A stretch of 64,000 nt of DNA from Panagrolaimus kolymaensis. Lineage: Eukaryota > Nematoda > Chromadorea > Rhabditida > Panagrolaimidae. The translations under genes were made by a program, and so were the position numbers. Where the stretch lies: positions 3,348,001 through 3,412,000 of the forward strand of contig JAJQJQ010000011.1 of NCBI GenBank assembly GCA_028622995.1, given 5' to 3'. Under the pieces are notes generated by a model. It made no database searches and was not told where the DNA came from. It saw nothing but the letters and a program-made list of their open reading frames with translations. Of this stretch, positions 1 to 10,005 are shown piece after piece. Numbering within the stretch: the stretch's first letter is position 1; each line of letters opens with the position of its first letter.

Positions 1-116
1 TGAAAAGTAAAGAAAAAAGCACAAATCCTTGCAGAATATTCTTTTTTTACAATAGAAAAAGTTGTCATGAAAAAACAACATTCTGCAAGGATTTGTTCTT
101 TTTTCTTTACTTTTCA
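1..116. repeat. Foldback (inverted repeat) element, 37-bp arms
   Basis: Positions 1-37 and 80-116 are reverse complements with one mismatch, around a 42-bp AT-rich loop. The left end coincides with the window edge, so no target duplication can be read. It resembles a small non-autonomous element. Nothing gene-like was seen between here and the next element at 442. Confidence 0.8.
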
Positions 117-441
117 AAAACTGACTACATGAATATATTGAGGAGATTCTGAAGTTTATAACCGTCAGATATATTTTTTTTATACTGAATAATGGCTGAG
201 ATTCGAATTTTTTAGTGCAAAAAAACAGTAATTTTTCCTAAAAAAAATCATTGAAAATTCCATTTCCTTTGCCATTTGTCATTGGTGCTAAATGCCAAAG
301 CATTTTCTTTCGGCCGTTTCTATTTCCCTTTTATACCGGTGTGGTTGTCCATGCATGAGGGTTTTCTAATGCATTTTTTTGTCTCAAAAAGTTTTTACAT
401 GCTACTTCCCAAGCTCAAGACATATTCAAGTAATAATTTCT

Positions 442-822
442 TTAAAGGACCATATTCATTTGCTTCTTTTTTTCAACACGCGTTTGATTATTCGTCGCTT
501 CAGAATAACAAAATTCGTGTGAAGGCGGGAAAATTTTCCTTCTTCAAATTTTTTTAAAATTTTTGGATTTTCTGAAGATAAGCATATGTTTCTACTGTTC
601 GAAGCAGCTTACGACCACTCAACATATTGATAGTAATGAATATGGGTATTATTAATGTTATTCACCTTCTTCATGTAGTCGAAATCTTCAGAAAATCAAA
701 AAATTTTTAAAAAATTTGAAGAAGAAAAATTTTCCCGCCTTCACACGAATTTTGTGATTCTGAAGCGACGAATAATCAAACGCGTGTTTGAAAAAAAAAA
801 GCAAATGAATATGGTCCTTTAA
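442..822. repeat. Large TTAA-flanked foldback element (MITE-like)
   Basis: TTAA at 442-445 and 819-822 flanks imperfect arms of about 138 bp (441-579 against 684-823) separated by a roughly 100-bp loop. Internal ends read AGGACC...GGTCCT. The TTAA duplication is the hallmark of piggyBac-type insertion. The arms contain a CGCGTGTTTGAA motif that also occurs in the 199-bp elements at 3468 and 7447. The 93-codon open frame at 276-557 runs into the left arm and is not considered a gene. The S6K poly(A) signal lies only 17 bp beyond the right end. Confidence 0.8.
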
Positions 823-918
823 ACAAAAATACAAAAAATTTATTCCAAATTTGCAAAATAAAACATCAACAAAATTAAATCAAAATATTGCAAAACAAAC
901 AAAACAAAAAAGCAACAA

Positions 919-2448
919 TTAATAAAAATTTAATTCAGAACAACAATATTGTGAAGAATTGAAAGGAGACAGATTGGATTCTGGAAGAATATTTGGAGAA
1001 TGAGCTGTTGTGGTAGATGAAGCTTGACTATCACTACATGAAGTTTCAGCATCATAACAACTGCAAGAAGAAACGAAATTGAAATTTTCGAATGGATCAT
1101 AGTCGTCTTGTGAAAATGAATTAGAAGGAGTATCAATCGGTGGTAATGCAGTAAATTGTGGATCAAAGAAACCATTTTTGGTTGAGTCAGGTTTGAAAGG
1201 AGGTATAAGCTGAAAACATCATGTAAAGCGATTAAAACTATTAAAAGTAAGCTTACTTTTTTGTTGAAGACATCATCCCAATTGATATTACTGAAAAATT
1301 CATGTTTTTTGATTTCTTTTGCACCATTTTTAAATCCAATTCTTTGGGAAAGAGTTCGTCGAAGAAGTTTTTTGATCAAATCTTGAATTTTCGGAGTGGT
1401 ATGCTTGGGAAATTTGATACGACTTTTGAGTATTTTACCAATAGTTTCTTGACGATTTTCTGCAGCAAAAGGTGGACAGCCAACAATCATATCATAAATC
1501 AAACAACCCAATGCCCAAAAATCGACAGCATAATTGTGACCTTTCTTGAGAATAATTTCAGGTCCCATGTATTCTATTGTTCCACAATATGTATAAGTTT
1601 TACCAGCGAACATTTCATCCTTGCATAAACCAAAATCAGTAAGCTTTACATGACCATCAGAATCCAGCAAAATATTTTCAGGTTTTAGATCTCTATAAAT
1701 CACTCCATTTTGATGCAAATGATCTAAAGCTAGGATGATTTCAGCAGCGTAAAATTGAGCTTGTTCTTCAGCTATTGCTCCTTCCTTTTCCAATAACATA
1801 AAAAGTTCGCCACCAGCAAGATATTCGAGGATCAAATATATTTTGGCTGATGTTTGAAAAGCATAGAACAAATTACAAATAAACGGACTCTAAAACTTTG
1901 TTACAAATTAGTATAGTTGATGAAACGACAAAACTTACGCATGAAATTTCAAGTACTTTTCTTTCCGCTTTCGTATGCTCCAAATCTTTCTGACTTCTCA
2001 TAACTCTTGATTTCGTTAAAGCTTTCATGGCAAAAACATTTCCAACATCTGATCCATTTTTCTTTCGAACTTGCATTACCTAAAGAAAAATACTTGAAAA
2101 ATATCCACAAAAAAGTTGTTTTTTTTTACCTTTCCAAATCCTCCTCTACCAAGTACACGAATGAATGTAAAGTCACCAGGTCCAACGTTGATATGTCTTG
2201 ATTTTAAATGGTTTAGCTCGATCAACCCGTCTTCTTCGCTACTGTAAAAAGAAAAATTAATAGTTTAAAACAATAGTTCCAAAAAAAACTTACTCTGTAG
2301 TATCGTTGGTTTGTTCTTCTATTTTCGTCGCTGCCGAGGTTTCACCAAATTCCAATTCTTCATCGCCATCACATGAATAAACATCGCAATTATCATTGAA
2401 GTTATGTGATTCAACACTTCTCATCTCGACATCAAATATTGAACCCAT
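919..2448 (-). CDS. rsks-1-like: p70 ribosomal protein S6 kinase (AGC family)
   Basis: Five exons: 2448-2294, 2241-2130, 2079-1939, 1889-1257 and 1209-919, total 443 aa. The start MGSIFDVE resembles the MAGVFDID start of vertebrate S6K1. The Gly loop GRGGFG, FAMK lysine, YRDLKPEN, DFG and activation-loop Thr236 (TYCGT) are present. The C-terminal AGC tail has the PPFKP motif and a turn-motif Thr374. The hydrophobic motif reads F-E-N-F-N-F, with Asn391 where the TOR-phosphorylated Thr normally sits. The APE motif is GPE. The family phosphorylates ribosomal S6 downstream of TOR and PDK1 to control growth. A sense AATAAA is at 844-839. The kinase assignment is firm; the C-terminal reading depends on the intron at 1256-1210. 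Confidence 0.93.
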
Positions 2449-3130
2449 TTTTTGAGATGAATGATTAACCAACCGCACTATTTCGAATATAATCCAGCAA
2501 AGTTTCAGGAACACTTTTTCGATATAATAAAAGTTTGATTTTGTTTTGATTTTCCAAATTTTGTTTTTGTTATTTCGCGCCATTGTTATTCGTGCACATT
2601 CTTCCTCTGAATTATGCTCCAAGGGCTCCTTGAAATGGTTGAAAGTTTGACCTCTTCTTCCACATTTTAATGAGATCAATAACTGAATAAAGATAGTTGG
2701 AAGCATTTCTTTTTCTTTCTTCAAAAATCTTAAAGAAAAAAGCAAATTCGTTGATAAAAATTTAAAGGGTTTGATTAAATTTTTTCACGAATTCATGGAC
2801 CTTGATGAAGGTACTGTTATTTTCTGGTTGGGATTCAGTTTTAGTATGAAAACGAGGAAAAGAGAATGATTCTTTATTTTTTTAGAGAATTCTGCAAAAT
2901 AAGTATTTTAATTAATACTAGGTGCAAAGCGGGGCCTACGGCCCCGCGAGAAAATGTTTCATACTAATGAAAATGAATTAGCATAGCTCTTACTTACTGT
3001 ATTATATCCCTTTTCTGAATATTACCTACAATTTGGATTTTGTGCCCTATCTCGATCCCATGCTATCTCTGGATTCTATCCTCTTTTTTTTTCTTCAGCT
3101 AACGGATCCTTCACTTTATTTTTGTCCTTG
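2449..3130. other. Intergenic region upstream of S6K, with a GC-rich hairpin
   Basis: This holds the presumed S6K promoter and AT-rich DNA; no coding exon was recognised. An isolated GC-rich hairpin at 2929-2947 (arms GCGGGGCC/GGCCCCGC, loop TAC) stands out from the AT-rich surroundings. Confidence 0.6.
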
Positions 3131-3467
3131 AATCCTTCCCCTGATATAAGACGCCGATATTTAAAAAGTTTTAGGACAGTGCTAAATTTCTCACTTTTTT
3201 GAAAAAGTGTCTCTTTTGCCATTTTTTTCAATTGATTTTTTTGGCAAAAGAGACACTTTTTCAAAAAAGTGCGAAATTTAGCACTGTCCTAAAACTTTTT
3301 AAATATCGGCGTCTTATATTAGCTCCATGGATCCTTTCCCTGATATTAGTTTCATAGTCATGGATCCTTAACATGATATTATTTAATTAAATCCTTCCCG
3401 AGTTATTAGCTTCATGTATCCTGCCCTCGTTATTATCTCCATGGATCCTTGCCCAGCTATTAGGTCC
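3130..3467. repeat. Degenerate minisatellite, about 27-bp unit
   Basis: About six diverged copies of a unit resembling CCCTGATATTAGCTCCATGG followed by ATCCTT are recognisable (for example near 3334, 3372, 3394, 3421 and 3448). The array is interrupted by the foldback at 3144-3319 and ends where the TTAA element at 3468 begins. The repeated unit makes the empty target of the 3144 insertion readable. Confidence 0.7.
3144..3319. repeat. Foldback element inside the minisatellite, 77-bp arms
   Basis: Arms 3144-3220 and 3243-3319 are complementary with one mismatch and have a 22-bp loop. The flanks continue the minisatellite unit CCCTGATATTAG, with ATAT present on both sides. This implies a short AT target duplication (TA or ATAT), as made by Tc1/mariner-like elements. 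No transposase is present. Confidence 0.85.
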
Positions 3468-3666
3468 TTAAAGGAACAAGACTATTTGATGCCTTTTCGA
3501 AAATTTCGATACTGGGGCTGGGAGGAACAGTTGGGGCGGCGCGTGTTTGAATTACCGTGTCACCTACTGCCTTACACGGTAATTCAAACACGCGCCGCCC
3601 CAACTCTTCCTCCCAGCCCCAGTATCGAAATTTTCGAAAAGGCATCAAATAGTCTTGTTCCTTTAA
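3468..3666. mobile_element. 199-bp TTAA-flanked foldback MITE, copy 1
   Basis: TTAA at 3468-3471 and 3663-3666 flanks 93-bp arms (3468-3560, 3574-3666) with one mismatch and a 13-bp loop, CACCTACTGCCTT. Terminal sequence is AGGAACAAGACTATTTGATG and its complement. The arms are unusually GC-rich for this genome. An exact reverse complement lies at 7447-7645. The TTAA duplication suggests mobilisation by a piggyBac-type transposase. The open frames on both strands here are by-products of the palindrome. Confidence 0.9.
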
Positions 3667-4229
3667 TGCTTCCTCAAAAGAAAACCTCCACTCGTCACCA
3701 TTTTATTTCCATGAAATGAGAATGCAAAATCCTTTTCTTCTCTTTTTCATTCTTTTTTTTTCCTTCCTTTTGCTGATAGAAAATAGAAAATTTGTATAGA
3801 AGCGCGGACCGCACAACATAAATTACTAGGAAGGATTTAGCTCAGTCTAATGTATTTTTATGGTTAGCTTGCTGATGAGATTATTGTGATATTTGTCAAA
3901 CAATAATCTGAAGTAATAAATATTATAATTAAAGTATTATAAGATTTCTTTATTCTTGAGTTTTATATAGCTTTGTTTATTTTTGTTCTAATCTCAAAAA
4001 ACATCTTTTAAAAAATTAAAAATTGTAAATAACCCATAAAGACTTTCTTCTCTCTCAAGGGAAACAACAAACATGTGGCAAAATCAATTAAATTTAAGTT
4101 ATTTTTAGGAAGGAAGCACTGTTGTTGTTTTGCTCTAAATATACTCAAATAAAATATAAAAAATTTATTTCTATAATAATATTTTTCAAAAAGTAAAAGT
4201 AAAAAATAAATAATAAACAACAAAAAAAT

Positions 4230-4555
4230 TCAGGCTGCTGTTTCCCAATTAAGAAGAAGACGACGAAGTGAATCAGTTGAATATCGCTTATATTTGCCAC
4301 CATCAGCGATGGGTTTAAAAAGTTTTCCCATTCGAAAGAGTGCAAGATTATGAACTCGTTTATTTATTAATGGAAGTTGATAGCCCTGAAAATTTTTAAA
4401 ATAAGTTTCTATAAAATTTGAAAAAATTAAAGTCTTACATTTTGAAGGGCCCAATATCTTGTATCATCGATGGATGCTTTACTAAATGGTAATGAAGCGA
4501 CTATAACTGATGTACAAAATAAAAAGCAAAAGATTATGATCAATCTCGATAACAT
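4230..4555 (-). CDS. Small secreted, neuropeptide-like precursor
   Basis: Two exons (4555-4439 and 4385-4230) encode 90 aa. Residues 1-21 form a signal peptide ([20 protein letters not shown]). After it come basic sites NKR, GK and YKR. The stretch between NKR and GK is VHNLALFRM followed by Gly-Lys, which would yield an amidated peptide. The last exon ends [11 protein letters not shown]. The architecture is that of a neuropeptide or short hormone precursor, but I do not recognise a named family. A TATA-like TATAAATA lies on this strand at 4860-4853, about 300 bp upstream, which would imply a 5' UTR intron. The gene model is good; function is inference from processing sites only. Confidence 0.7.
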
Positions 4556-5946
4556 TTTTTGTGTGATTAAATAAATTGCTGTTTAAAATCTAAAAAAATA
4601 TGGCTATTTTAAAAACACACCAAATAAAACAAGCTGTGGGAAAACAAAATGATATTAACACATATTTGTGAAAACATGCAAAGAAAAAAATGACAAATTC
4701 AAATCTGTAGTCTTAACCTGATTATGATTACTCAAGATACTCCCTAAGGCAAAATGTCATGGTTAATTTTAACCAAAAAAATATGAAAAGGCAAAGAGTA
4801 AAAGTTATTTTAAAGTTGGAAAAAACATCAAATAAAAAATGAAAATTGGGACTATTTATACCTTTAATGGCTGGGCAAAAAAATGGAGAAACAAGGTATG
4901 ACTTCTGGCAAAAGCTTTTTTTACTTTACGAAATATGGCAATAAAAAAATACATAAATAAAAGTTCAACTTCTAAGAAAACATGAAAACATTTAAGTTCC
5001 CTCGAGAATAATCAAATTAGTGATCTTCAGTTAGCACTTTATACGCATTAAAACTCAAAAGCCACAACCACCTAACTGTAGTTTGAAAGCTTTATTAAAA
5101 TAACTAAATTTTTAAATTTCCTTTTTTACTTCTGCAAACGAATTAAGACTTTATAATCCTATACACCCTGGATTTTAACATAATAAAAAACTAATCAAAG
5201 GGTTAATTAAATAAATTTTATTTATTTTTTTGCAACAAAAAAGGAAGCCTTGACCTTTGTTGAAAAGAAAAAACTAAAATTCAATGGCTTCTTAATCAAA
5301 ATACAAATGTAATAAATGGTGTAAGTGAAAGATATTTTATCCCCATCCTCTTTTTCAATATGGTGGTGGCTTTCAAAAAAGAAAAAGAATAAAGAACACG
5401 GAAGAGGACTTTTGCTACGATAATACATATAATGGCCAACGTGTCAAAAACACACACCCTCTTCAAGGCGGGTCGAAAGCTTTTTCAAGGAGTCATATAT
5501 ATCTTTGAACTTCATCTTTTCTCTTCCATTTTTTTCACGAGGAAATGCGGAATTAAATATTTTTAAAAGCTTTTTTCTTTTGCCAAAGCATAATTGCCAA
5601 TGAAAAGAAGAAAAATAATAAGGTGGCGAGATAGCTAATCTTGATAATAATAACAAAACTCGCGAAAATAATTAATTTCAGAATTCTCATTTATTAGAAA
5701 ACAACGTGACTTTAATTACTTCTAAATTTTTTTAATCCTCAGAAAAAAAACAAGTCTCGGCAAGCAAGGCTTATAAGAGGTTAAAGTCGTTAACTTCTTT
5801 TCTCAAAAAAGCAGGTCATTATGGTGGAAGTGATTAAGCTTTTATTAGAATTTATTCAAAAAAGGAAATAAAAAATACATACATATATCAGAGAAATAAA
5901 TGATTAATGCATTTTGGACTCCAAAATATGCGTCAAAAATGAAAGA
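4556..5946. other. AT-rich intergenic region
   Basis: Apart from the possible TATA box at 4853-4860, nothing was recognised. The minus-strand open frames at 5222-5428 and 5444-5656 are low-complexity and Phe/Lys-rich, with no family resemblance. Confidence 0.5.
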
Positions 5947-6267
5947 TTAATTAGTTTCATGTAAAAAATTGTAAAATATTTTGTAATGCAATGGATTCAA
6001 GACGCATGAATACTTTAATGCAACCACTTCTTTAATATTCCTTTTTTTGTTGATAAAACCTTGGTCCATCCAAAGGCTGTCTTTATCCGTGATAATAAAA
6101 GCGAGATGGAGTTCACCTGATTGAACTTTTTCGACACAATGGTTCCAATATTTTTGTGCTGGACAATGTCCACCTTGAATTGAATGGTGATGCTTTTTTC
6201 TATAATAGTCCGATGGAAAAGGGATTAACAAATTTTTTGTAAATTCACAAAATATATATGTTTCCAC
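5947..6267 (-). CDS. Unrecognised open frame, possibly a terminal exon
   Basis: A 106-codon frame with balanced composition, including HCPAQKYWNHCVEK and ITDKDSLWMDQG, ends at 5947. It opens with GTG rather than ATG. A good acceptor (ACTATTATAG) lies inside the frame just before the Lys/His stretch, so the real exon may be shorter and belong to a gene whose first exon I could not place. No family is recognised, and chance remains possible in this AT-rich DNA. Confidence 0.28.
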   Translation of the reverse strand: METYIFCEFTKNLLIPFPSDYYRKKHHHSIQGGHCPAQKYWNHCVEKVQSGELHLAFIITDKDSLWMDQGFINKKRNIKEVVALKYSCVLNPLHYKIFYNFLHETN

Positions 6268-6512
6268 ATAACCCGCTTAAAATATTTCTTCAAGGGTTTT
6301 AGAAGTATCGGTTTTGAAGATATGAAAATTTTGTGTTAAAAAAATTTTTAAATGCAAACAATATTTTCATCAAAGGCACCAAAAATTTGAATAAAAACGA
6401 ATGAAGATTGAAACCTTAGAAACTGAATAAAAGAAAAGGTGTGCATGAATTTGAGTTCATTGTGATTTATTTGATCGCTCGTTGGTTGCTGACACGCTCG
6501 TATCTTTGAAAA

Positions 6513-7233
6513 ATGGCCTCAACAAATCAAGAAGCTCCAATTCCAGAAGCTCCAATTCCAGAAGTTCAAAACCAAGAAGTTCAAAACCAAGAAGTTCAAA
6601 AGCAAGAAGCTCCAACTCAAGAAGTTCAAAAGCAAGAAGCTCAACATCAAGAAGCTCAATCTCCTGCTCCAACTACTGCAATTCCACCCACGTCTCGTGC
6701 TGCTGGTCCTCCTGCTTCTGGTGGTGATGCATATGAAGTCAATTCTTTTGCTGATGTAGCTCCTGCTCTCAACAAAGCTCTCTATCAATCAAACATTCAA
6801 TTTTTGGACACGAACTTTGCCAAACTTGAAACCAATACCAAGATCAAACGTGAACAGGTATGTTTTTTCACTATTCACATTTTTCTTTATTTCTTTTATT
6901 TTTTAGTATTTCTATGGTCTCAGCGCCATCGTCGCTCTTTACATGATCTTTGGTGGATGTGCTTCACTTGTTTGTAATTTGATTGGTTTCGCTTATCCTG
7001 CATATGCCTCCATCAAAGCTGTTCGTACTGGTAATAAGGATGATGATGGTCAATGGCTCATCTATTGGACTTGCTTCGGGTTCCTTGCTCTTCTTGATTT
7101 CTTTGCTGATGGAATTATGGCATACTTTCCAATCTACTTCGTTTTGAAGCTCGCCATCCTTCTATTCCTCGCTCTTCCTCAAACCAAAGGTGCTATTCGT
7201 CTCTTCAACAAGGTCAACAATCCTGTTGTATAA
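6513..7233 (+). CDS. yop-1-like: REEP5/Yop1 (TB2/DP1/HVA22) ER-shaping membrane protein
   Basis: Exons 6513-6857 and 6907-7233 give 223 aa. The second exon carries the TB2/DP1/HVA22 domain: two hydrophobic hairpins with [15 protein letters not shown], then [10 protein letters not shown], then a third hydrophobic segment and LPQTKGA. These proteins insert as hairpins into tubular ER and curve the membrane. The N-terminal ~70 residues are unusual: a Pro/Glu/Val/Gln tandem repeat with a five-residue period (units such as [15 protein letters not shown]), absent from typical Yop1. The poly(A) signal AATAAA is at 7310-7315. Domain identity is secure. Confidence 0.93.
6529..6660 (+). repeat. 15-bp tandem coding repeat
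   Basis: About nine copies of a 15-bp unit (GAAGTTCAAAACCAA, GAAGCTCCAATTCCA and similar) encode the Gln/Glu/Val-rich N-terminal tail of the REEP-like protein. Copy number is likely to vary between alleles. Confidence 0.85.
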
Positions 7234-7446
7234 AAGATCGATGCTCTCACTTCCAACAATAAATCTGCCTAAGATTTTAATTTTATGTAACTGATTTTCA
7301 TGTAATTTCAATAAATTTTATTACTGTATTTTTTGTATTCAAGGAATGAACTTATTTATACCACAGCCGAAAAAATTCAAGCGTGTGTCCATAACACGTT
7401 CCGTGCGACTCTCGTTAAAATTTTAATTAAAGAAATGGATACTGAC

Positions 7447-7645
7447 TTAAAGGAACAAGACTATTTGATGCCTTTTCGAAAATTTCGATACTGGGGCTGG
7501 GAGGAAGAGTTGGGGCGGCGCGTGTTTGAATTACCGTGTAAGGCAGTAGGTGACACGGTAATTCAAACACGCGCCGCCCCAACTGTTCCTCCCAGCCCCA
7601 GTATCGAAATTTTCGAAAAGGCATCAAATAGTCTTGTTCCTTTAA
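7447..7645. mobile_element. 199-bp TTAA-flanked foldback MITE, copy 2 (inverted)
   Basis: TTAA at 7447-7450 and 7642-7645 flanks an element of the same length as copy 1 and its exact reverse complement: the loop reads AAGGCAGTAGGTG, and the single arm mismatch is in the mirrored place. It sits about 130 bp past the REEP poly(A) signal. Identity of the copies suggests recent transposition or gene conversion. Confidence 0.9.
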
Positions 7646-8499
7646 TTAGCTTTGCATATTAAAGAAATCATTATTTTGCAAATAACACGACTCACAAAAA
7701 ATATTTTGATAACTTATTGCACCCATTTTTTCTATTTTTTGAGCAATAAAAAGATTTAACTTAAAGTTTTTAAACAATTTCTACACATTCTTTGTTGACT
7801 TTTAAAGATTCTAATCTTTTAATGATAGCGGAAGCAAAGGTAATTGAATAAAATTCTTTATAAAACGTTAATAATTGTGTTATCTCTATATTATTACAAT
7901 ATGATAGTTTTTTATTTATGACAAAAATTTGGTTTGCGCACAAATCAAATAATGTCGGTAAATGCTTTGATTGGTATGTTGGAATTAGTAATTTAAATTC
8001 TAATTCTTATTTGTTCTTTGTTTTTACAAAAAATTTGCTTGACTGTTTAAATTCCTGCGAACATAAATAAAGAAAGAAAAAAACAGGAAGCATCCATGGA
8101 AAAAAACTTAATTTTATCAAAAACTTTAAACAAACAAAAATTAGATCTCATCCTAGCGCTTTTGCCAACTTTTTAATTTACTCACAAGTTTTTAATAATT
8201 CCAGATTTTTAAGCTCATGAAAAAAAATTAACTTTAAAGTGTGTAATTGATGATGACGACAAAAAAACGCGAGAAAGCGCAAAAAAAGCTCAATGAATGA
8301 CCACAACCGCAACCACTTGAGGACATCGCAAACTTATAAAATAAAAAGTGTTTACTTTTGATTAAGAGCTTTATTTCGCTTTCATCATTTATTTATTTGA
8401 TTTAAGATGTAGTGAAAGTAAAATGAAGAAAAAAAGCGGAAGGGATCAATTAAAACCGGATTGAATTAAAGCATGGATAGCAACGTCTCCGGAAGCGAT
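7646..8499. other. Intergenic region
   Basis: AT-rich DNA between the MITE and the promoter of the Cys-rich repeat protein. No coding or RNA feature was recognised. Confidence 0.5.
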
Positions 8500-8507
8500 T
8501 ATATAAG
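8500..8507 (+). promoter_or_regulatory. TATA box of the Cys-rich repeat protein
   Basis: TATATAAG lies 120 bp before the ATG. A 52-bp 5' UTR intron is apparent at 8567-8618 (GTATGT ... TTTTTAG), placing transcription start near 8530. Confidence 0.6.
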
Positions 8508-8626
8508 TAAAATGAAATCATCCCAAAGATCACAGTCCCATTCAAGCGTTTAAGAGTTGTTTAAAGGTATGTTTCTTTCTTAGTTGGATCTTCATTGAAT
8601 TGTAGAAGAATTTTTTAGACACAAAA

Positions 8627-9388
8627 ATGATTTCCAAATTTGCTGTCATTGCTTTGGTTGTCGCTTTCTTCGGCGTTTCCCATGGGGTCCTTTTCGGTGG
8701 AATGCAATTCCATCAAATGGGATGTGGATGCCAATCTCAAAGTAATTGTAATAGCGGATGTGGTGGAAGCAACTCTGGGACTGCATATGTTGTAAACCTC
8801 GATTCTTCATCAAGCGGCGGATGTGGATGCCAACAACAACCCAGCTGCGGGTGCCAACAACAATCTAGTTGTGGATGTCAACAACAATCTAGCTGTGGAT
8901 GTAACTCTGGATGCGATAGTAGCAACTCTGGCGGCACTGCTTACGTCATCAATCTCGATTCTGGCTCAAGCGGCGGATGTGGATGCCAACAACAATCCAG
9001 CTGTGGTTGTCAACAACAACAATCAAGTTGTTGCTGCCCACAACAATCCAGCTGTGGATGTAATAGCAATAGTAATAGCAACAACATCCAAGTTATTCAA
9101 CTTGATTCTGGCTCAAGCGGTGGATGCGGATGTCAACAACAATCTTCAAATAACTGCTGTTGCCAGCAACAATCATCTGGTTGCGGATGCAACAACAATA
9201 ACAGTGGTGGAAACATTCAAGTCATCCAACTTGATTCATCCTCAAGCAATAATAATAACTGCTGCTGCCAACAACAACAATCCAGCTGTGGTTGCAATTC
9301 AGGATGCAATAGCAATTCTGGTGGCACTGCTTACGTTGTCAACCTTGATTCTGGCTCCTCAAGCGGTGGATGTGGTTGTGGATGTTAA
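8627..9388 (+). CDS. Secreted Cys/Gln/Ser/Gly-rich repetitive structural protein
   Basis: Single-exon 253-aa frame after a 5' UTR intron. Residues 1-20 are a signal peptide (MISKFAVIALVVAFFGVSHG). The mature protein alternates two modules. One is a strand-like segment, GTAYVVNLDS or NIQVIQLDS, occurring five times and followed by a Ser/Gly spacer. The other is a block of CGCQQQ, CCCQQQQ and SSCGCNSG units. It ends in GGCGCGC. The composition suggests an extracellular matrix, eggshell, cuticle or adhesive protein crosslinked through cysteine; this is inference. No named family is recognised. CAACAA-rich codons make the +1 frame open as well (8823-9392), which is a shadow. Confidence 0.85.
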   Translation: MISKFAVIALVVAFFGVSHGVLFGGMQFHQMGCGCQSQSNCNSGCGGSNSGTAYVVNLDSSSSGGCGCQQQPSCGCQQQSSCGCQQQSSCGCNSGCDSSNSGGTAYVINLDSGSSGGCGCQQQSSCGCQQQQSSCCCPQQSSCGCNSNSNSNNIQVIQLDSGSSGGCGCQQQSSNNCCCQQQSSGCGCNNNNSGGNIQVIQLDSSSSNNNNCCCQQQQSSCGCNSGCNSNSGGTAYVVNLDSGSSSGGCGCGC

Positions 9389-10005
9389 TTAAGATTTTTA
9401 TTAAAATCCCGCAGTGATTTTGAATTAAAAAATCTCTAATTTCAATATTATTTGTACATTTGTTTAAAAAGCTAAATAAATTTTTAATATAATTAATTCA
9501 GACTCCCGAAGATTGACTCGATTTGCAGCTTTGTAATAACAAAATAAAATAACATGACAAATAAAAATAAAAATATTTGTTTATAATAATAACATTGCTT
9601 ACTTACTATTCCTTCAAAAGCAAATCCTCATGTTTTGTCAAATTTCTGTTTTTTAAACAAAAATTTTGATTTATTATGGAGCAATCTGACAGATTTTTAT
9701 TATCATAACTGAATAGAAATAAGAGTTTTATTAGTACATGGCAATAATAAAAATTAAAACATTTTGACTAATTTATATATCATTAATTATTGGTGTGACA
9801 CAAAGCTACTGCAGATGACTTTGTGAGGATAATAAAAATTTTCCATTTTCGAAAACGTTTAAGGCTCATATTCTCACGAGCCTTGTCCATTATGAAAGCA
9901 TACAAAATGTTTGAAAATCGATGATACTAAAGAAATATTTTGTTTTTGACAAATTGCTTGATTTTTGCTGCTTTTTTATTTTTTTAAGCATCGTTTTCTT
10001 ACAAA
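9389..10005. other. Intergenic region
   Basis: AT-rich spacer. It includes the 3' end of the Cys-rich gene and the upstream region of the TIL inhibitor. No further feature was recognised. Confidence 0.5.

Noticed and set aside
276..557. 93-codon plus-strand frame
   Set aside because: Its 3' part is the left arm of the TTAA foldback element, and no family resemblance or splice context was seen.
3414..3719. Open frames on both strands through the 199-bp palindromes (also 7333-7662)
   Set aside because: They follow the foldback element arms; the peptide repeats on both strands because of the palindrome.
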